Shown: positions 9,201-16,994, counted from the stretch's first letter. The stretch is 64,000 bases of DNA from Pseudotabrizicola sp. (GCF_030656345.1 NZ_JAUSNR010000026.1:62001-126000), one strand, 5' to 3'. Notes: generated from the sequence alone by a model not told the origin. A program made the numbers and translations.

Positions 9201-9817
9201 TGCACGGCACTCACCTGTTGCAGCGCATCCGCCAGTTCCGCGCCGGAATTGGTCTGGAACAGCATTCCCCCGGTCTGGTCGGTGATGCACGACAGCGCCT
9301 CTACTTCCAGCCGTGTCAGCCCGAACCCCACCACATGGGCGCGGATGTCGATGCCTTCGGCGGCCAGTTCGGCGGCCAGCGCGCAAGGATCGCCCGCGCA
9401 GGTTTCCAGCCCGTCGGTGACAAGGATGATATCCGCCGCCTCTGCCGTGGGGGGAATCTGGCTGCGCGCCATCCTCAGACTGTCGGTCAGCGGCGTCATG
9501 CCGCGCGGCATCAGCCCGCGCAGGCGGCTCTCCAGCGTGCCGGGGGCAGTCTGCCCCAGCGGTGCAATCACCTCGATATCACTGCAGTCGCCGCGCCGGT
9601 TGTGGCCATAGGCGATGACGGACAGCGGCACCGCGCCATCACGGCTGGCAAAGTAATCGCCCATCACATCACGCGCCACCTCGATCCGGGTCAGATCGCC
9701 CTCGACCCGGTTCCACATCGAGCCAGAAGCATCGAACACCAGCACCGACACACGCTCGGCCATGGCAGGGGTCGCCGGCAGCATCAGCGCAGCAATAACA
9801 GGGAGCAGTCGGATCAT
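6218..9817 (-). CDS. Large secreted von Willebrand factor A domain protein with repeated Ig-like modules
   Basis: A 1199-residue exported protein: ATG 9817, GGAGAAG 6 bp upstream, signal peptide MIRLLPVIAALMLPATPAMA. Residues about 22-200 are a VWA domain with a complete MIDAS metal site (DASGS, GMTPLTDS, VTDGLE). The remaining roughly 950 residues look like successive beta-sandwich units sharing the phrases PG.Y.LR, EPG and VEVVPP (for example KEPGMYDLIIRA, SDPGEYELRYL, DQPGRYEVRITDAGG, EKPGPWVLRLIDQN). I count about six or seven. No sortase, autotransporter or transmembrane segment is visible. Role unknown; adhesion or envelope assembly are possibilities. It heads a two-gene operon. Confidence 0.83.
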   Translation of the reverse strand: MIRLLPVIAALMLPATPAMAERVSVLVFDASGSMWNRVEGDLTRIEVARDVMGDYFASRDGAVPLSVIAYGHNRRGDCSDIEVIAPLGQTAPGTLESRLRGLMPRGMTPLTDSLRMARSQIPPTAEAADIILVTDGLETCAGDPCALAAELAAEGIDIRAHVVGFGLTRLEVEALSCITDQTGGMLFQTNSGAELADALQQVSAVQPAPGPEPVVEPDPSPPEAAFDISDKAEAGFTYNITWRGEAGSTDYLGFVPLGEDQAPSSPGFGPINVMSGGVPRNPVTRTAPKEPGMYDLIIRAAGGVITARQAVEVVPPAMGFDPIGSVEPGSRIPITFRGPEQVGELIVIADIDQPVNEHQRYDWAYSLSRGGSVGLRAPSDPGEYELRYLNPSRTEVMFGRRFGVGIPFDDADLTTSSDLAAQAAAATQGEAAQDNIAAVPATFRLPSGVPQSDVTWDAVPLDPDMSPEAWAPTDSGPVISGTFEPGRWRVTATAPGEVDLSAEVEIFPGQVNDFTVQVQRQVQAGGEEDHGTLMDGPWRVLAVPPRDAPAGAATEVMDMLRITLRTRADANGWDGTFTPTPMLVGPQAPLDSAALDSATEEEGTLFVRFQLPAVSPEAFVISLAPYGDGYSGTMVSGPNSLPVVVWPEAVALPSLAALQDQLYGPDPEGDRQGSLPAPATQSMGCDEAICQRVNFDHGLEAQVPRGWMMWQVEHVDGAVTAQFTNGTDVLMLMGNAVWPPEYGPCLPTAAGPLCYWSNASAEAQIAAAFIAANTRLTGAEAGQGVTISLPTEPVFAGTDGYFPVTLTGPPGFQGRITMTRADAPDGPALLSEDAGHMLRAQDQVLPVPDQPGRYEVRITDAGGTLAATAVFEVLGGDAGESVGSMAIEPDDGARFVGRGPYLAGAEVLVQINRGQDKRGSDRVVVLAGGTDHALPDQGAWLDEFRASIRMPDAPGRYLLAVFDTESTSFRALTEVEVATSPVPELRHFNPNPAVRRPYSVSPRARMAMADRLAIVDPGGAVVAEASLYEVVTGEMRIPDGTSGPHELQYLAGGQVLAREKLDVGGPPVLVPSGGSDGPAELTMEGDLVPGGMVRVSVRGMIPPQATAGFIGADKPDRTILETGSRVTPDALEVEVKVPEKPGPWVLRLIDQNLIRVAEVVPGGASPAAPAATGGGTIIPIDLGTLSPEEFRARLRPGQP

Positions 9818-10010
9818 GAGGTCTTCTCCAGCAGGACAAAATCGCGTTCACCGCCGCAGGTCCGACGGCGGGTGCGCGATCGGCCTGATCCGCATCGCGA
9901 TCAGACGCGGGTGAACATGGCGGACTGCGTCAGCAGCGATGCCAACCGTCTGACGCGGGAAACTGGCCGATGCCTGCAACGGTAGACCGCTGGCCCTTGC
10001 TGTGCCAATA

Positions 10011-10024
10011 TAAGGAAATCCTTA
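10011..10024. promoter_or_regulatory. 14-bp palindrome upstream of luxR-type gene
   Basis: TAAGGA-AA-TCCTTA is a perfect inverted repeat ending 19 bp before the regulator's start codon. Its position would allow repression or autoregulation of the LuxR-type gene. No binding protein is established. Confidence 0.45.
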
Positions 10025-10043
10025 GATTCAGAGGCATGATTGC

Positions 10044-10814
10044 TTGCAAAAATCACGGGTTGATGACTTTCTTGATGCCCTGACAGATGTCGGCGGTCCG
10101 GGCGGCAGGGCCTGCCCCCAAATGCTCTGGGATATGAGTGCGAGATTTTTTGCAGACAACGGCTTTGACAAGCTGATTTATATCGACGCCCAGCCCGGCA
10201 CCCACACCGGCACCCACCCCGGGGACAAAAGCGGCGAGCTGACCATGCTGACAACACTGCAGCCAGAGTGGGTCATCCGCTATAGGGATTGCGGTTATGC
10301 GCAGATCGACCCGTTTTTCAGCATTTGTTGCACCAGCTTCACGCCGGTCAGTACGGGCGTTGCCTATGCAGACAGTCACAAAAAATGGCTGTCACAAGCG
10401 CAGATGACCCTGATCAGCGAAGCGGCTGAGTTCGGCATCAATGCCGGTTTTTCCTCAACGATCCGGCGGGCTGGGCCTCAAGGGGTTGCCGGATGGAATA
10501 TCGGTTCCTCGTTGTCCAGGGCCGAAGTTGACGCCCTGCGTGCCGATCGCGGCCACATGCTCCGGCTGGCGGCGAGACATGCGCATGATGTGCTTCGCCG
10601 CGCGCATTTGGTCGCGCGCGCCAAATCGCTCTCCCCGCGCGAAACAGAGTGTCTTGCGCTTTTGGCACAGGGCCAGCGTACCAAGGACATCGCCCGCGCC
10701 CTCGACCTCAGCTCCGCAGCCGTGGAACTGTATCTGCGCAATGCCCGCAGCAAACTGGGTGCCACGACCCGCGAGCAAGCTGTCGCGATCGGCTTTGCAC
10801 AAGGCCTGTTGTGA
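10044..10814 (+). CDS. LuxR-family transcriptional regulator with autoinducer-binding domain
   Basis: A 256-residue regulator. The frame has only a TTG start (10044), supported by GAGG 9 bp upstream. The N-terminal domain carries the acyl-homoserine-lactone pocket signature PEWVIRYRDCGYAQIDPFF (Trp, Tyr and Asp-Pro in TraR order) and GINAGFS. The C-terminal HTH is classical LuxR/FixJ type: LSPRETECLALLAQGQRTKDIARALDLS, then NARSKLGA. No luxI-type synthase is present in the window, so it is a solo in this context. It may sense a self-made signal encoded elsewhere, or a neighbour's. It is divergent from the VWA operon across a 226-bp gap holding a palindrome. Confidence 0.87.
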   Translation: MQKSRVDDFLDALTDVGGPGGRACPQMLWDMSARFFADNGFDKLIYIDAQPGTHTGTHPGDKSGELTMLTTLQPEWVIRYRDCGYAQIDPFFSICCTSFTPVSTGVAYADSHKKWLSQAQMTLISEAAEFGINAGFSSTIRRAGPQGVAGWNIGSSLSRAEVDALRADRGHMLRLAARHAHDVLRRAHLVARAKSLSPRETECLALLAQGQRTKDIARALDLSSAAVELYLRNARSKLGATTREQAVAIGFAQGLL

Positions 10815-10938
10815 GCAGCTGTTGCCCTGCCTCCCTCAGCCAGCGCAGGGACAGGGATCGGCTTTCAACCGCTGTTAGCCTTCGATCCGGCGTCAGCCGA
10901 TGCGAGTGAACCCGGGCGGGCACCGGCACGTCAGCCCG

Positions 10939-11001
10939 TCACAGCACCTTCTGAGGTATATCGATCCCGGCAAGGCCGGTGAAAACGGAAAGGTCAATCA
11001 T
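10939..11001 (-). CDS. Possible 20-residue micro-ORF or gene remnant
   Basis: Just downstream of the FAD oxidoreductase on the same strand, ATG 11001 opens MIDLSVFTGLAGIDIPQKVL and stops at 10939. GGAGA lies about 5 bp before the ATG, in good Shine-Dalgarno position. It could be a genuine micro-protein, a leader peptide, or the preserved N-terminus of a deleted gene. No family is recognised. Confidence 0.3.
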   Translation of the reverse strand: MIDLSVFTGLAGIDIPQKVL

Positions 11002-11033
11002 GCTGTCTCCAGTCGTTTCGGGCTGTGCCGGTG

Positions 11034-12425
11034 TCAGCGCCCGACAATGCGGTTTGCAAGCGTTGCCAGCCGCGAGGTGCGCTGCCCGCCGCGCGCTGCC
11101 TCCCGCCGGTCGGCCAGATTGTACAGCCAGTACATGCCATGCACCCCAAGCCAGCGGAACGGCTCCACCTCCCATTTGCGGGGCTTTCGGTTTACCCAAG
11201 GCAGCGTGGTGCGCTCGGTGCCCTTGTCCAGCACCAGATCGGCCAAAGTCTGCCCCGACAGGTTCGACGTCGACACCCCAAGCCCGACGTAGCCCCCGGC
11301 CCAGCCGATGCCGGTCTTCGGATCAAGCCCCGCCGTGGTGCACCAGTCGCGCGGCACGCCCAGAACGCCACACCAAGCGTGGTCCAGTGCCAGCGCGCGG
11401 GTCTGGGGCAGCATCCGGTACAGAATGTCTTTCAGCTTTTCCACAGTTTCGGCCTGCGTCTCGCCATTGAAATCGGTCTTGGACCCGAACCGGTACGGCA
11501 CCCCGCGCCCGCCCATCGCAATGCGGTTGTCCTGTGTGCGCTGCGCATAGCAATAGGCGTGCGACGCATCGCCGAACACTTCATATCCGGTCCAGCCCAG
11601 TTCCTCCCACATCGCTTCGGGCACGGGTTCTGTCACCACGATGGCGCTGTTGAGCGGTATCCATTCGCGCGCATTGCCCGGGATGCCATGGGTAAAGCCC
11701 TCGGTCGCCCGCACGATCCGATGCGCCGTCACCGTGCCGCAATGTGTGGTCACGCGGCCCTTGCTGATGCCGGTCACGGTGGTCTGTTCATAGATCGCAA
11801 CCCCCTTTCGGGCGACGGCCTCGGCCAGACCGCGCACCAGCTTGGCGGGTTGCACGCGTGCGACACCCCCTGTCACCAATGCGCCCTGCACGTCCTTGAC
11901 GCGGATGCGGGCGGCGGCCTCGGCGGCACCGATCAGATGGCTGCGCGACTCTGGCACATCCCATGCCATGTCATCGGCCTGTTCGGCGCGCAGCCGTTCC
12001 ATCTGGGCGGGGGTGCAGGCAAAGGTCAGGCAATCGGTGCGCCTTATGTTGGCGTCAATGCCTTCCGCCTCGCAGACGCGGATCACCTCATCCACGGTGG
12101 CGCGCAGTTGCCGTTCAAAACCGATCACACCGTCGCGGGTGCCTGATGACAGATATTTCGAGCGGTTCCACGAAAACCCGCCGGAACACCAGCCGCCATT
12201 GCGCCCCGAGGCCCCAAACCCCGCAAACTCTTTCTCGACGATGGCAACCGACAGGCCGGGATTTGCAGCCTTGAGATAATAGGCGGTCCACAGCCCGGTA
12301 AACCCCGCCCCCACGATGCAGACATCAACATCGATATCGCCGGGCAGCGGTGCCCTGTATCCGGGCAGCCCGCCCATATCGGCAAACCAGAAAGACACAT
12401 CGCCGTTCTTCATCGCGTTCCTCAT
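11034..12425 (-). CDS. FAD-dependent amine/amino-acid oxidoreductase (DadA/PuuB type)
   Basis: A 463-residue flavoenzyme. ATG 12425 follows AAGGA by about 5 bp and lies next to the upstream stop codon (TAA, 12427-12429); the track's longer frame is rejected. The Rossmann dinucleotide-binding motif is DVCIVGAGFTGLWTAYYL (about residues 27-45), followed by EKEFAGFGASGRNGGW, which resembles the FAD-attachment region of gamma-glutamylputrescine oxidases. The C-terminal GWAGGYVGLGVSTSNLSGQTLADL is the usual FAD-binding closing motif. Likely reaction: oxidative deamination of an amine or D-amino acid. The adjacent remnant of a polyamine-type ABC ATPase suggests it once served a polyamine uptake operon. 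Substrate is not proven. Confidence 0.85.
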   Translation of the reverse strand: MRNAMKNGDVSFWFADMGGLPGYRAPLPGDIDVDVCIVGAGFTGLWTAYYLKAANPGLSVAIVEKEFAGFGASGRNGGWCSGGFSWNRSKYLSSGTRDGVIGFERQLRATVDEVIRVCEAEGIDANIRRTDCLTFACTPAQMERLRAEQADDMAWDVPESRSHLIGAAEAAARIRVKDVQGALVTGGVARVQPAKLVRGLAEAVARKGVAIYEQTTVTGISKGRVTTHCGTVTAHRIVRATEGFTHGIPGNAREWIPLNSAIVVTEPVPEAMWEELGWTGYEVFGDASHAYCYAQRTQDNRIAMGGRGVPYRFGSKTDFNGETQAETVEKLKDILYRMLPQTRALALDHAWCGVLGVPRDWCTTAGLDPKTGIGWAGGYVGLGVSTSNLSGQTLADLVLDKGTERTTLPWVNRKPRKWEVEPFRWLGVHGMYWLYNLADRREAARGGQRTSRLATLANRIVGR

Positions 12426-12426
12426 C

Positions 12427-12704
12427 TTATCCTTCATGCCCCGCCGTCGAGCCATCATCAGCCAGAAGCGTGCCATCCTTTGGGTTCCAGGCCAAGTCGA
12501 CCGTGCTGGCGATGGCAAAAGGCGTGTCCTGTGTGGGGGTGCGGGCGATGACATGGCTGCCATCAGTGAGTGTCACCTCGTATTTCATCGCTGATCCCGG
12601 ATAGAGCATGAACCCGGCAATCAAGTTCAGCGTCTTGGTTTTGCCCGACCCCGAAGGGCCAAGGAAAGACATCAACTCACCCGGTTCAACCCGCAGAGTG
12701 AAAG
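12427..12704 (-). pseudogene. Internally deleted PotA-type ABC transporter ATPase remnant
   Basis: The minus frame keeps a piece of the ATPase start (TLRVEPGELMSFLGPSGSGKTKTLNLIAGF, with Walker A GPSGSGKT). It then jumps directly to the C-terminal TOBE end (YPGSAMKYEVTLTDGSHVIA, then DLAWNPKDGTLLADDG). The Q-loop, signature motif, Walker B and H-loop are all missing, a deletion of well over 150 residues. The N-terminal side is cut by the IS remnant at 12705. It therefore cannot hydrolyse ATP. The 3' end still abuts the oxidoreductase start codon. No permease or binding protein of this system is nearby. Confidence 0.85.
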
Positions 12705-12914
12705 TGGGAATCCCCCGGAAAGTTAGGGGCTGGGGAAGTAGAATTTTCCCATCAAGATGCACCATCGATGAGGCCCAGGACCACGCCCCGAAATGGCTTT
12801 GGACTTACACCAACGACCGCCCGAACATGGGTATCGGCGGCATCACACCCCAGAAACTGAAACTGGCCGCGTGAGTTCTACCAGTGCATCCCGTTAGAAA
12901 TGGGGGGATTACCA
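12705..12914 (+). mobile_element. IS3-family insertion sequence remnant (both ends, internal deletion)
   Basis: The left end, TGGGAATCCCCC (12705), and the reverse complement of the right end, TGGTAATCCCCCC (ending 12914), are matching terminal inverted repeats. Similarity continues inward (GTAGAA in both). Between them lies only the last part of an IS3-type OrfB integrase on the plus strand: DEAQDHAPKWLWTY, NDRPNMGIGGITPQKL, stop at 12874. OrfA and the catalytic DDE region are gone, so the 210-bp element is inactive by itself, though its ends could be mobilised in trans. No clear target-site duplication flanks it. Confidence 0.82.
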
Positions 12915-13309
12915 TAGCCCTTCAGGCCCCATGACGACAGCGCGCTATGGTGCAGCTGGGGGATGGCCAACGCGCGCACCGCTCCTTCGGGCAGGCGGCT
13001 CAGATGGCGACGGTCGGCCACGTCGCGGATCAGACAGGGCAGCAGAGCGCAGCGCCCCGGCGCGTCAGGCGGGGGCAAGCCATCGACGCGACTATCCGGG
13101 TGACCTCGATATTCTGCCGGTCGCCCAGAAGGTGCCACCATCGCGACTGGGTGCCGTATCGGCGCGGGGCCACCGTCGGTGCGAGGGCGGTCGTGACGTG
13201 ATGTGCCTGGCTGTGCCGCGCCCGTGGCGATGCCGAAGGCGCGGAACCCGGACCGGGTCCGCAGGTTGTATCACAAGACAACGCTGCCAAAGTGCAATTG
13301 GAGGTCGCC
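12915..13309. other. Gene-poor stretch with possible decayed minus-strand coding
   Basis: About 395 bp between the IS remnant and the YihY gene hold no gene I can support. Two overlapping minus-strand frames look protein-like in parts: one ends LIRDVADRRHLSRLPEGAVR / ALAIPQLHHSALSSWGLKGYG, the other contains LLGDRQNIEVTRIVAS. They would join through a frameshift, which suggests a decaying gene, but I do not recognise the family. Confidence 0.3.
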
Positions 13310-14200
13310 ATGTTCCGCCCCATGCTTACCAGTCAATTCTGGATCGACCTCTACGCCGAGATTTCGGAGGACAACATCTTCAACGGGGCGGCGGCGCTTG
13401 CCTACTATCTGACGCTGGCGATATTTCCTGCTTTCATCGTGATCATGGCGGTGATCCCCTATCTGCCGATCCAGAACGTCGATCAGGCCATCATGGAGCT
13501 TCTGCATACGACAATGCCGGGCGAAGCCGCAGTCCTTCTGGAAACGACCGTTGCAGAGGTCACGCAAGAGCAGCGCGGTGGTCTGCTGTCGGTCGGCATC
13601 CTGTTCACTTTGTGGACCGTGTCCACCGGGATGTATGCTGTCATGCAGCAACTCAACATCACCTATGATGTCGAAGAGGCCCGCAGCTTCATCAAGGCAC
13701 GTGTCGTCGCACTCGTGCTCAGTGTTGCCTTCGTCGCGCTGGTGATCGGGGCGTTCACGCTGATCGTTCTCGGCGGTGTCATCGAGGGCTGGCTGTTCAA
13801 CCGGGTCGGCGAGAACGGGATCATCGTGCTCGCATTCCGGGTGTTGCGCTGGGGTCTGATCGTATGTGCGCTGCTGCTGGGGTTCGCGATGGTCTATCGC
13901 TACGCGCCCAACGTCGAGCAGAAATTCCGGTTCATAACGCCGGGCGCAGTGGTGGGCGTTGTCACGCTGGTGCTGGCGTCGCTGGCCTTCACCCTCTACA
14001 TCCAGAACTTCGGCGATTACAGCGCCACCTATGGCTCGATCGGTGCTGTCATCATTCTGATGCTCTGGCTCTATATTGCCGGGCTCGTGATCCTGTTCGG
14101 ATCAGAAATCAACGCTCTGATCGAACACTACGATCCCGATGGCAAGCGCAAGGGCGAGAAGCAAAGCCACGGAAAGGCGGGCGGCCCCCTGCACGAATGA
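13310..14200 (+). CDS. YihY/BrkB family inner-membrane protein
   Basis: A 296-residue membrane protein. ATG 13310 is chosen over the GTG at 13292 because GGAGG sits 5-6 bp upstream. About six transmembrane helices are visible. The family-typical N-terminal motif is NIFNGAAALAYYLTLAIFPAFIVIMAVIPYLP; VSTGMYAVMQQLN and the C-terminal YGSIGAVIILMLWLYIAGLVILFGSEINA also match YihY/BrkB. The family was once called ribonuclease BN in error; its biochemical role is unsettled (possibly transport or envelope homeostasis). It is convergent with hmuV. Confidence 0.88.
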   Translation: MFRPMLTSQFWIDLYAEISEDNIFNGAAALAYYLTLAIFPAFIVIMAVIPYLPIQNVDQAIMELLHTTMPGEAAVLLETTVAEVTQEQRGGLLSVGILFTLWTVSTGMYAVMQQLNITYDVEEARSFIKARVVALVLSVAFVALVIGAFTLIVLGGVIEGWLFNRVGENGIIVLAFRVLRWGLIVCALLLGFAMVYRYAPNVEQKFRFITPGAVVGVVTLVLASLAFTLYIQNFGDYSATYGSIGAVIILMLWLYIAGLVILFGSEINALIEHYDPDGKRKGEKQSHGKAGGPLHE

Positions 14201-14253
14201 ACCGATGTTGCCGGGAGGGTGGCGCGGAGCGGGACCCGACGCGGTGCCGTGCC

Positions 14254-15036
14254 TTACGCCGCGCCTGCGGCTTGTGGCAGCGAAAACCAGCAGCCCGAAG
14301 GCGGCAGACGGCCGACGCGCAGCGGGCAGCCATAGGCGCGCTCCAGCGCGGCGTCGGTCAGAACGTCCGCCATCGGCCCTTGCCCGGTCATGTGCCCCTG
14401 ATCCATCAGCCAGACCCGGTCGGCGGCCATGGCCGTCAGGTTCAGGTCATGCAGCACCGTCACCACACCGCCGCCCCGCCCGGCAAAGTCGCGCATCAGG
14501 CGGACCACGCCCAGCTGATGCGCAATATCCAGACTTGCCACGGGTTCATCCAGAAAAAGCCAGCGCGGCACGCCGTCCACCACAGGCTCCCAGACCTGCA
14601 CCAGCACGCGGGCCAGCTGCACGCGGGCCTGCTGGCCGCCCGACAGCTCCTGATACAGCCGGGGGGCAAACCCCGCCATATCGACCGCTGCCAAAGCGCG
14701 CGGCACCAGATCGGCCCGCCCGGCATGGGGGGCTGCGGTCAGGCCCAGCCGCACGACCTCTGCCACTGTGAACGGAAACGCCAGCGCCGAGGCCTGGGGC
14801 AGCACGCCGCGCACGGCGGCCAGCTCCCATGCCCGCAGCCGCGCGCAATCGCGCCCGTTCAGGCTGACCTGCCCTGAAAAACCCACATCGCCGGTCAGCG
14901 CGCGCAGCAGCGTGGTCTTGCCAGAGCCGTTCGGGCCGACGATGACCGTCACCTCACCCGGCCGCGCCTCGGCGCTGATGCCGTGCAGGACAGGGCTTTT
15001 GCCCAAGGACACCCGGATATCTTTTGCAATCAGCAT
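14254..15036 (-). CDS. hmuV: Heme ABC transporter ATP-binding protein HmuV
   Basis: A 260-residue ATPase that powers heme transfer across the inner membrane. All ABC motifs are present: Walker A GPNGSGKTT (about residue 34), signature LSGGQQARVQLARVL, Walker B WLFLDEPVASLD and H-loop VLHDLNL. Length is normal for FecE/HmuV-type subunits. It starts directly after the hmuU stop codon (zero intergenic bases), the last gene of hmuS-hmuT-hmuU-hmuV, indicating translational coupling. Confidence 0.94.
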   Translation of the reverse strand: MLIAKDIRVSLGKSPVLHGISAEARPGEVTVIVGPNGSGKTTLLRALTGDVGFSGQVSLNGRDCARLRAWELAAVRGVLPQASALAFPFTVAEVVRLGLTAAPHAGRADLVPRALAAVDMAGFAPRLYQELSGGQQARVQLARVLVQVWEPVVDGVPRWLFLDEPVASLDIAHQLGVVRLMRDFAGRGGGVVTVLHDLNLTAMAADRVWLMDQGHMTGQGPMADVLTDAALERAYGCPLRVGRLPPSGCWFSLPQAAGAA

Positions 15037-16104
15037 TTACAGATCCACCAACCCGCGACGGCGCAACAAAATCCACAGGAACACCGGCGCGCCCAGTGTG
15101 GCGGTGACGATGCCGATCGGCAGTTCCGCAGGCGCAATGATGCTGCGCGCGATCAGGTCGGCCAGCAGCAGCAGCGTGGCCCCGGCCAGACCGGCGTTGA
15201 CCAGCAAAAACCGATGGTCCGGCCCGGTTGCCAGCCGCAACAGATGCGGCACCACAATGCCGATAAAGCCGATGCCGCCCGACACCGCCACCGCCGCCCC
15301 GGTCGCCGCGGCCACGGTCAGGATTGCCACCGCCTTGACCCGTTGCACCGGCAGGCCGATGTGATGCGCCGCCGCCTCTCCCAGTGCCAGACCATTCAGC
15401 CCGCGCGCCAGAAAGGGCGCGGCCACCAGCGCCAGCGCCATCACCGGACCTGCCGCCAGCAGCTTGGGCCAGCTTGCCCCGCCAAGGCTACCCAACCCCC
15501 AGAACGTCAGATCCCGCAACTGCCGGTCATCGGCGATATAGACCAGCACCCCGGTCGCCGCCCCCGCCAGTGCCCCCAGCGCAATGCCCGCCAGCAGCAT
15601 GGTCGCCACCGAGGTGCGCCCCGCCCGTGTGGCCACCCGGTACAGCAGCAGCGTCGATACCCAGCCGCCAAGGAATGCTGCGAACGGCACCAGATGGTAG
15701 CCCACCGCCTGCGTGATCCACAGCGGTGCCAGACCGCCCAGCACGATGGCCAGAACCGCCCCCAGACCGGCCCCGGCCCCGACGCCCACCAGCCCCGGAT
15801 CGGCCAGCGGGTTGCGGAACAGGCCCTGCATCACCGCGCCCGCCACTGCCAGTGACGCCCCGACCAGCACGCCGGTCAGCATCCGGGGCAACCGGATTTC
15901 CCACAGGATCAGCCGGTCACGGTCCGGCATGGCCTCACCAGATACCAAAGCGTCCACCAGCGACCCGAGGGAAACCCCCGACGCCCCGTGCGACAGGCTG
16001 AGGCCAGCGGTCAGCAGCAGCGCCACCGACAGTGCCAGCATCGTCACCCGCGCCTGTGCGTCGCGGTCACCCAAGGGGTGCGCCGCATCCAGTGCCACCA
16101 TCAT
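15037..16104 (-). CDS. hmuU: Heme ABC transporter permease HmuU (FecCD family)
   Basis: A 355-residue FecCD-family permease with about ten transmembrane helices; two copies form the inner-membrane heme channel. Motifs include the family-typical RLPRMLTGVLVGASLAVAGAVMQGLFRNPLADP, then GVGAGAGLGAVLAIV, and near the C-terminus GGIGFIGIVVPHLLRLATGPDHRFLL. It overlaps the hmuT stop by 4 bp (16101-16104), consistent with coupled translation. The start at 16104 gives the usual length. Confidence 0.94.
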   Translation of the reverse strand: MMVALDAAHPLGDRDAQARVTMLALSVALLLTAGLSLSHGASGVSLGSLVDALVSGEAMPDRDRLILWEIRLPRMLTGVLVGASLAVAGAVMQGLFRNPLADPGLVGVGAGAGLGAVLAIVLGGLAPLWITQAVGYHLVPFAAFLGGWVSTLLLYRVATRAGRTSVATMLLAGIALGALAGAATGVLVYIADDRQLRDLTFWGLGSLGGASWPKLLAAGPVMALALVAAPFLARGLNGLALGEAAAHHIGLPVQRVKAVAILTVAAATGAAVAVSGGIGFIGIVVPHLLRLATGPDHRFLLVNAGLAGATLLLLADLIARSIIAPAELPIGIVTATLGAPVFLWILLRRRGLVDL

Positions 16105-16994
16105 CCACGCCCCAAAGTGAGGGCATCGCGCAGGGCCGCGTTCAACTCCAGCGCGGCAGCGCCGGTCCTTGGGCCAAAGCCCAGCAGATACAGACCGTCC
16201 ATCCGCACCACCCGCGCCCGTTGCCCGGCCGGGGTCAGCGCCAAAGCAGGATGCGCCACCAGTTCCGCCGCCGCCAGTGCCATTTCGCCGCCGCGATCCA
16301 TCGCCAGAATGACATCGGGGGCTGCCGCGATGGCCGCCTCATCCGTCAGGGGTTTATAACCGGAAAAGCCGTCAACCGCATTGACCCCGCCCGCCAGCGC
16401 AATCATCGCCGCCGCCGAAGTGTCGCTGCCTGCTGCCAGAATGCGCCCGCCCTGCAGCGACAGTACGAACAGCACCCGAGGCCGCGCGGGCATTGAGGCC
16501 GCTGCGGCGGCGGCCGCGTCCAGATCAGCTTGCGTCCGCGCTGCCAGTTCCGCACCCAGCCCGGGCACCCCAAGCGCCTCTGCCGCCAGCGCGATCTTGG
16601 CCAGCACATCCGCCGGGGTCTGCGCCTCGGGCAGGGTCACCAGCGGCACCCCGGCGCGGGTCAGCAGCTCGATGGTTTCCGGCGGACCGGCATCATGTTC
16701 GGCCAGAATAAGGTCCGGCTCCATCGCGATCAGGTTTTCAGGTGACAACCGCCGCACATAGCCAATGTCGGGCAGGACCAGCACCGCTTCGGGGAAGGTT
16801 GATGTGGTATCCCGCGCGATCAGGCGGTCGCCCTGCCCCAGCGCAAACACGATTTCCGCCGCAGACCCGCCCGCCGCGATCACGCGGCGCGGGCCCTCTT
16901 CGGCGCGGGCAAAGGTGGACAGGGCCAGCAGCAGAACCAGACCTGTCAGCCCGGCATGAAGCCCGCCGACAGACAAGACCCGCGCGCGTCTCAT
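16101..16994 (-). CDS. hmuT: Periplasmic heme-binding protein HmuT
   Basis: A 297-residue periplasmic binding protein of the PhuT/ShuT class. A signal peptide is visible (LHAGLTGLVLLLALSTFARA). The mature part runs RRVIAAGGSAAEIVFALGQGDRLIARDTTSTFP and then IGYVRRLSPENLIAMEPDLILAE; the Tyr in IGYVRRLS matches the heme-iron ligand known for this family. It delivers heme to HmuUV. It overlaps both neighbours by 4 bp, inside the tightly packed hmu operon. Confidence 0.92.
   Translation of the reverse strand: MRRARVLSVGGLHAGLTGLVLLLALSTFARAEEGPRRVIAAGGSAAEIVFALGQGDRLIARDTTSTFPEAVLVLPDIGYVRRLSPENLIAMEPDLILAEHDAGPPETIELLTRAGVPLVTLPEAQTPADVLAKIALAAEALGVPGLGAELAARTQADLDAAAAAAASMPARPRVLFVLSLQGGRILAAGSDTSAAAMIALAGGVNAVDGFSGYKPLTDEAAIAAAPDVILAMDRGGEMALAAAELVAHPALALTPAGQRARVVRMDGLYLLGFGPRTGAAALELNAALRDALTLGRG

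Noticed and set aside
12608-12874. 88-residue plus-strand ORF as an intact gene
   Set aside because: Only its last third is IS3 transposase; the first part is antisense to the ATPase remnant, so it is a chance fusion.
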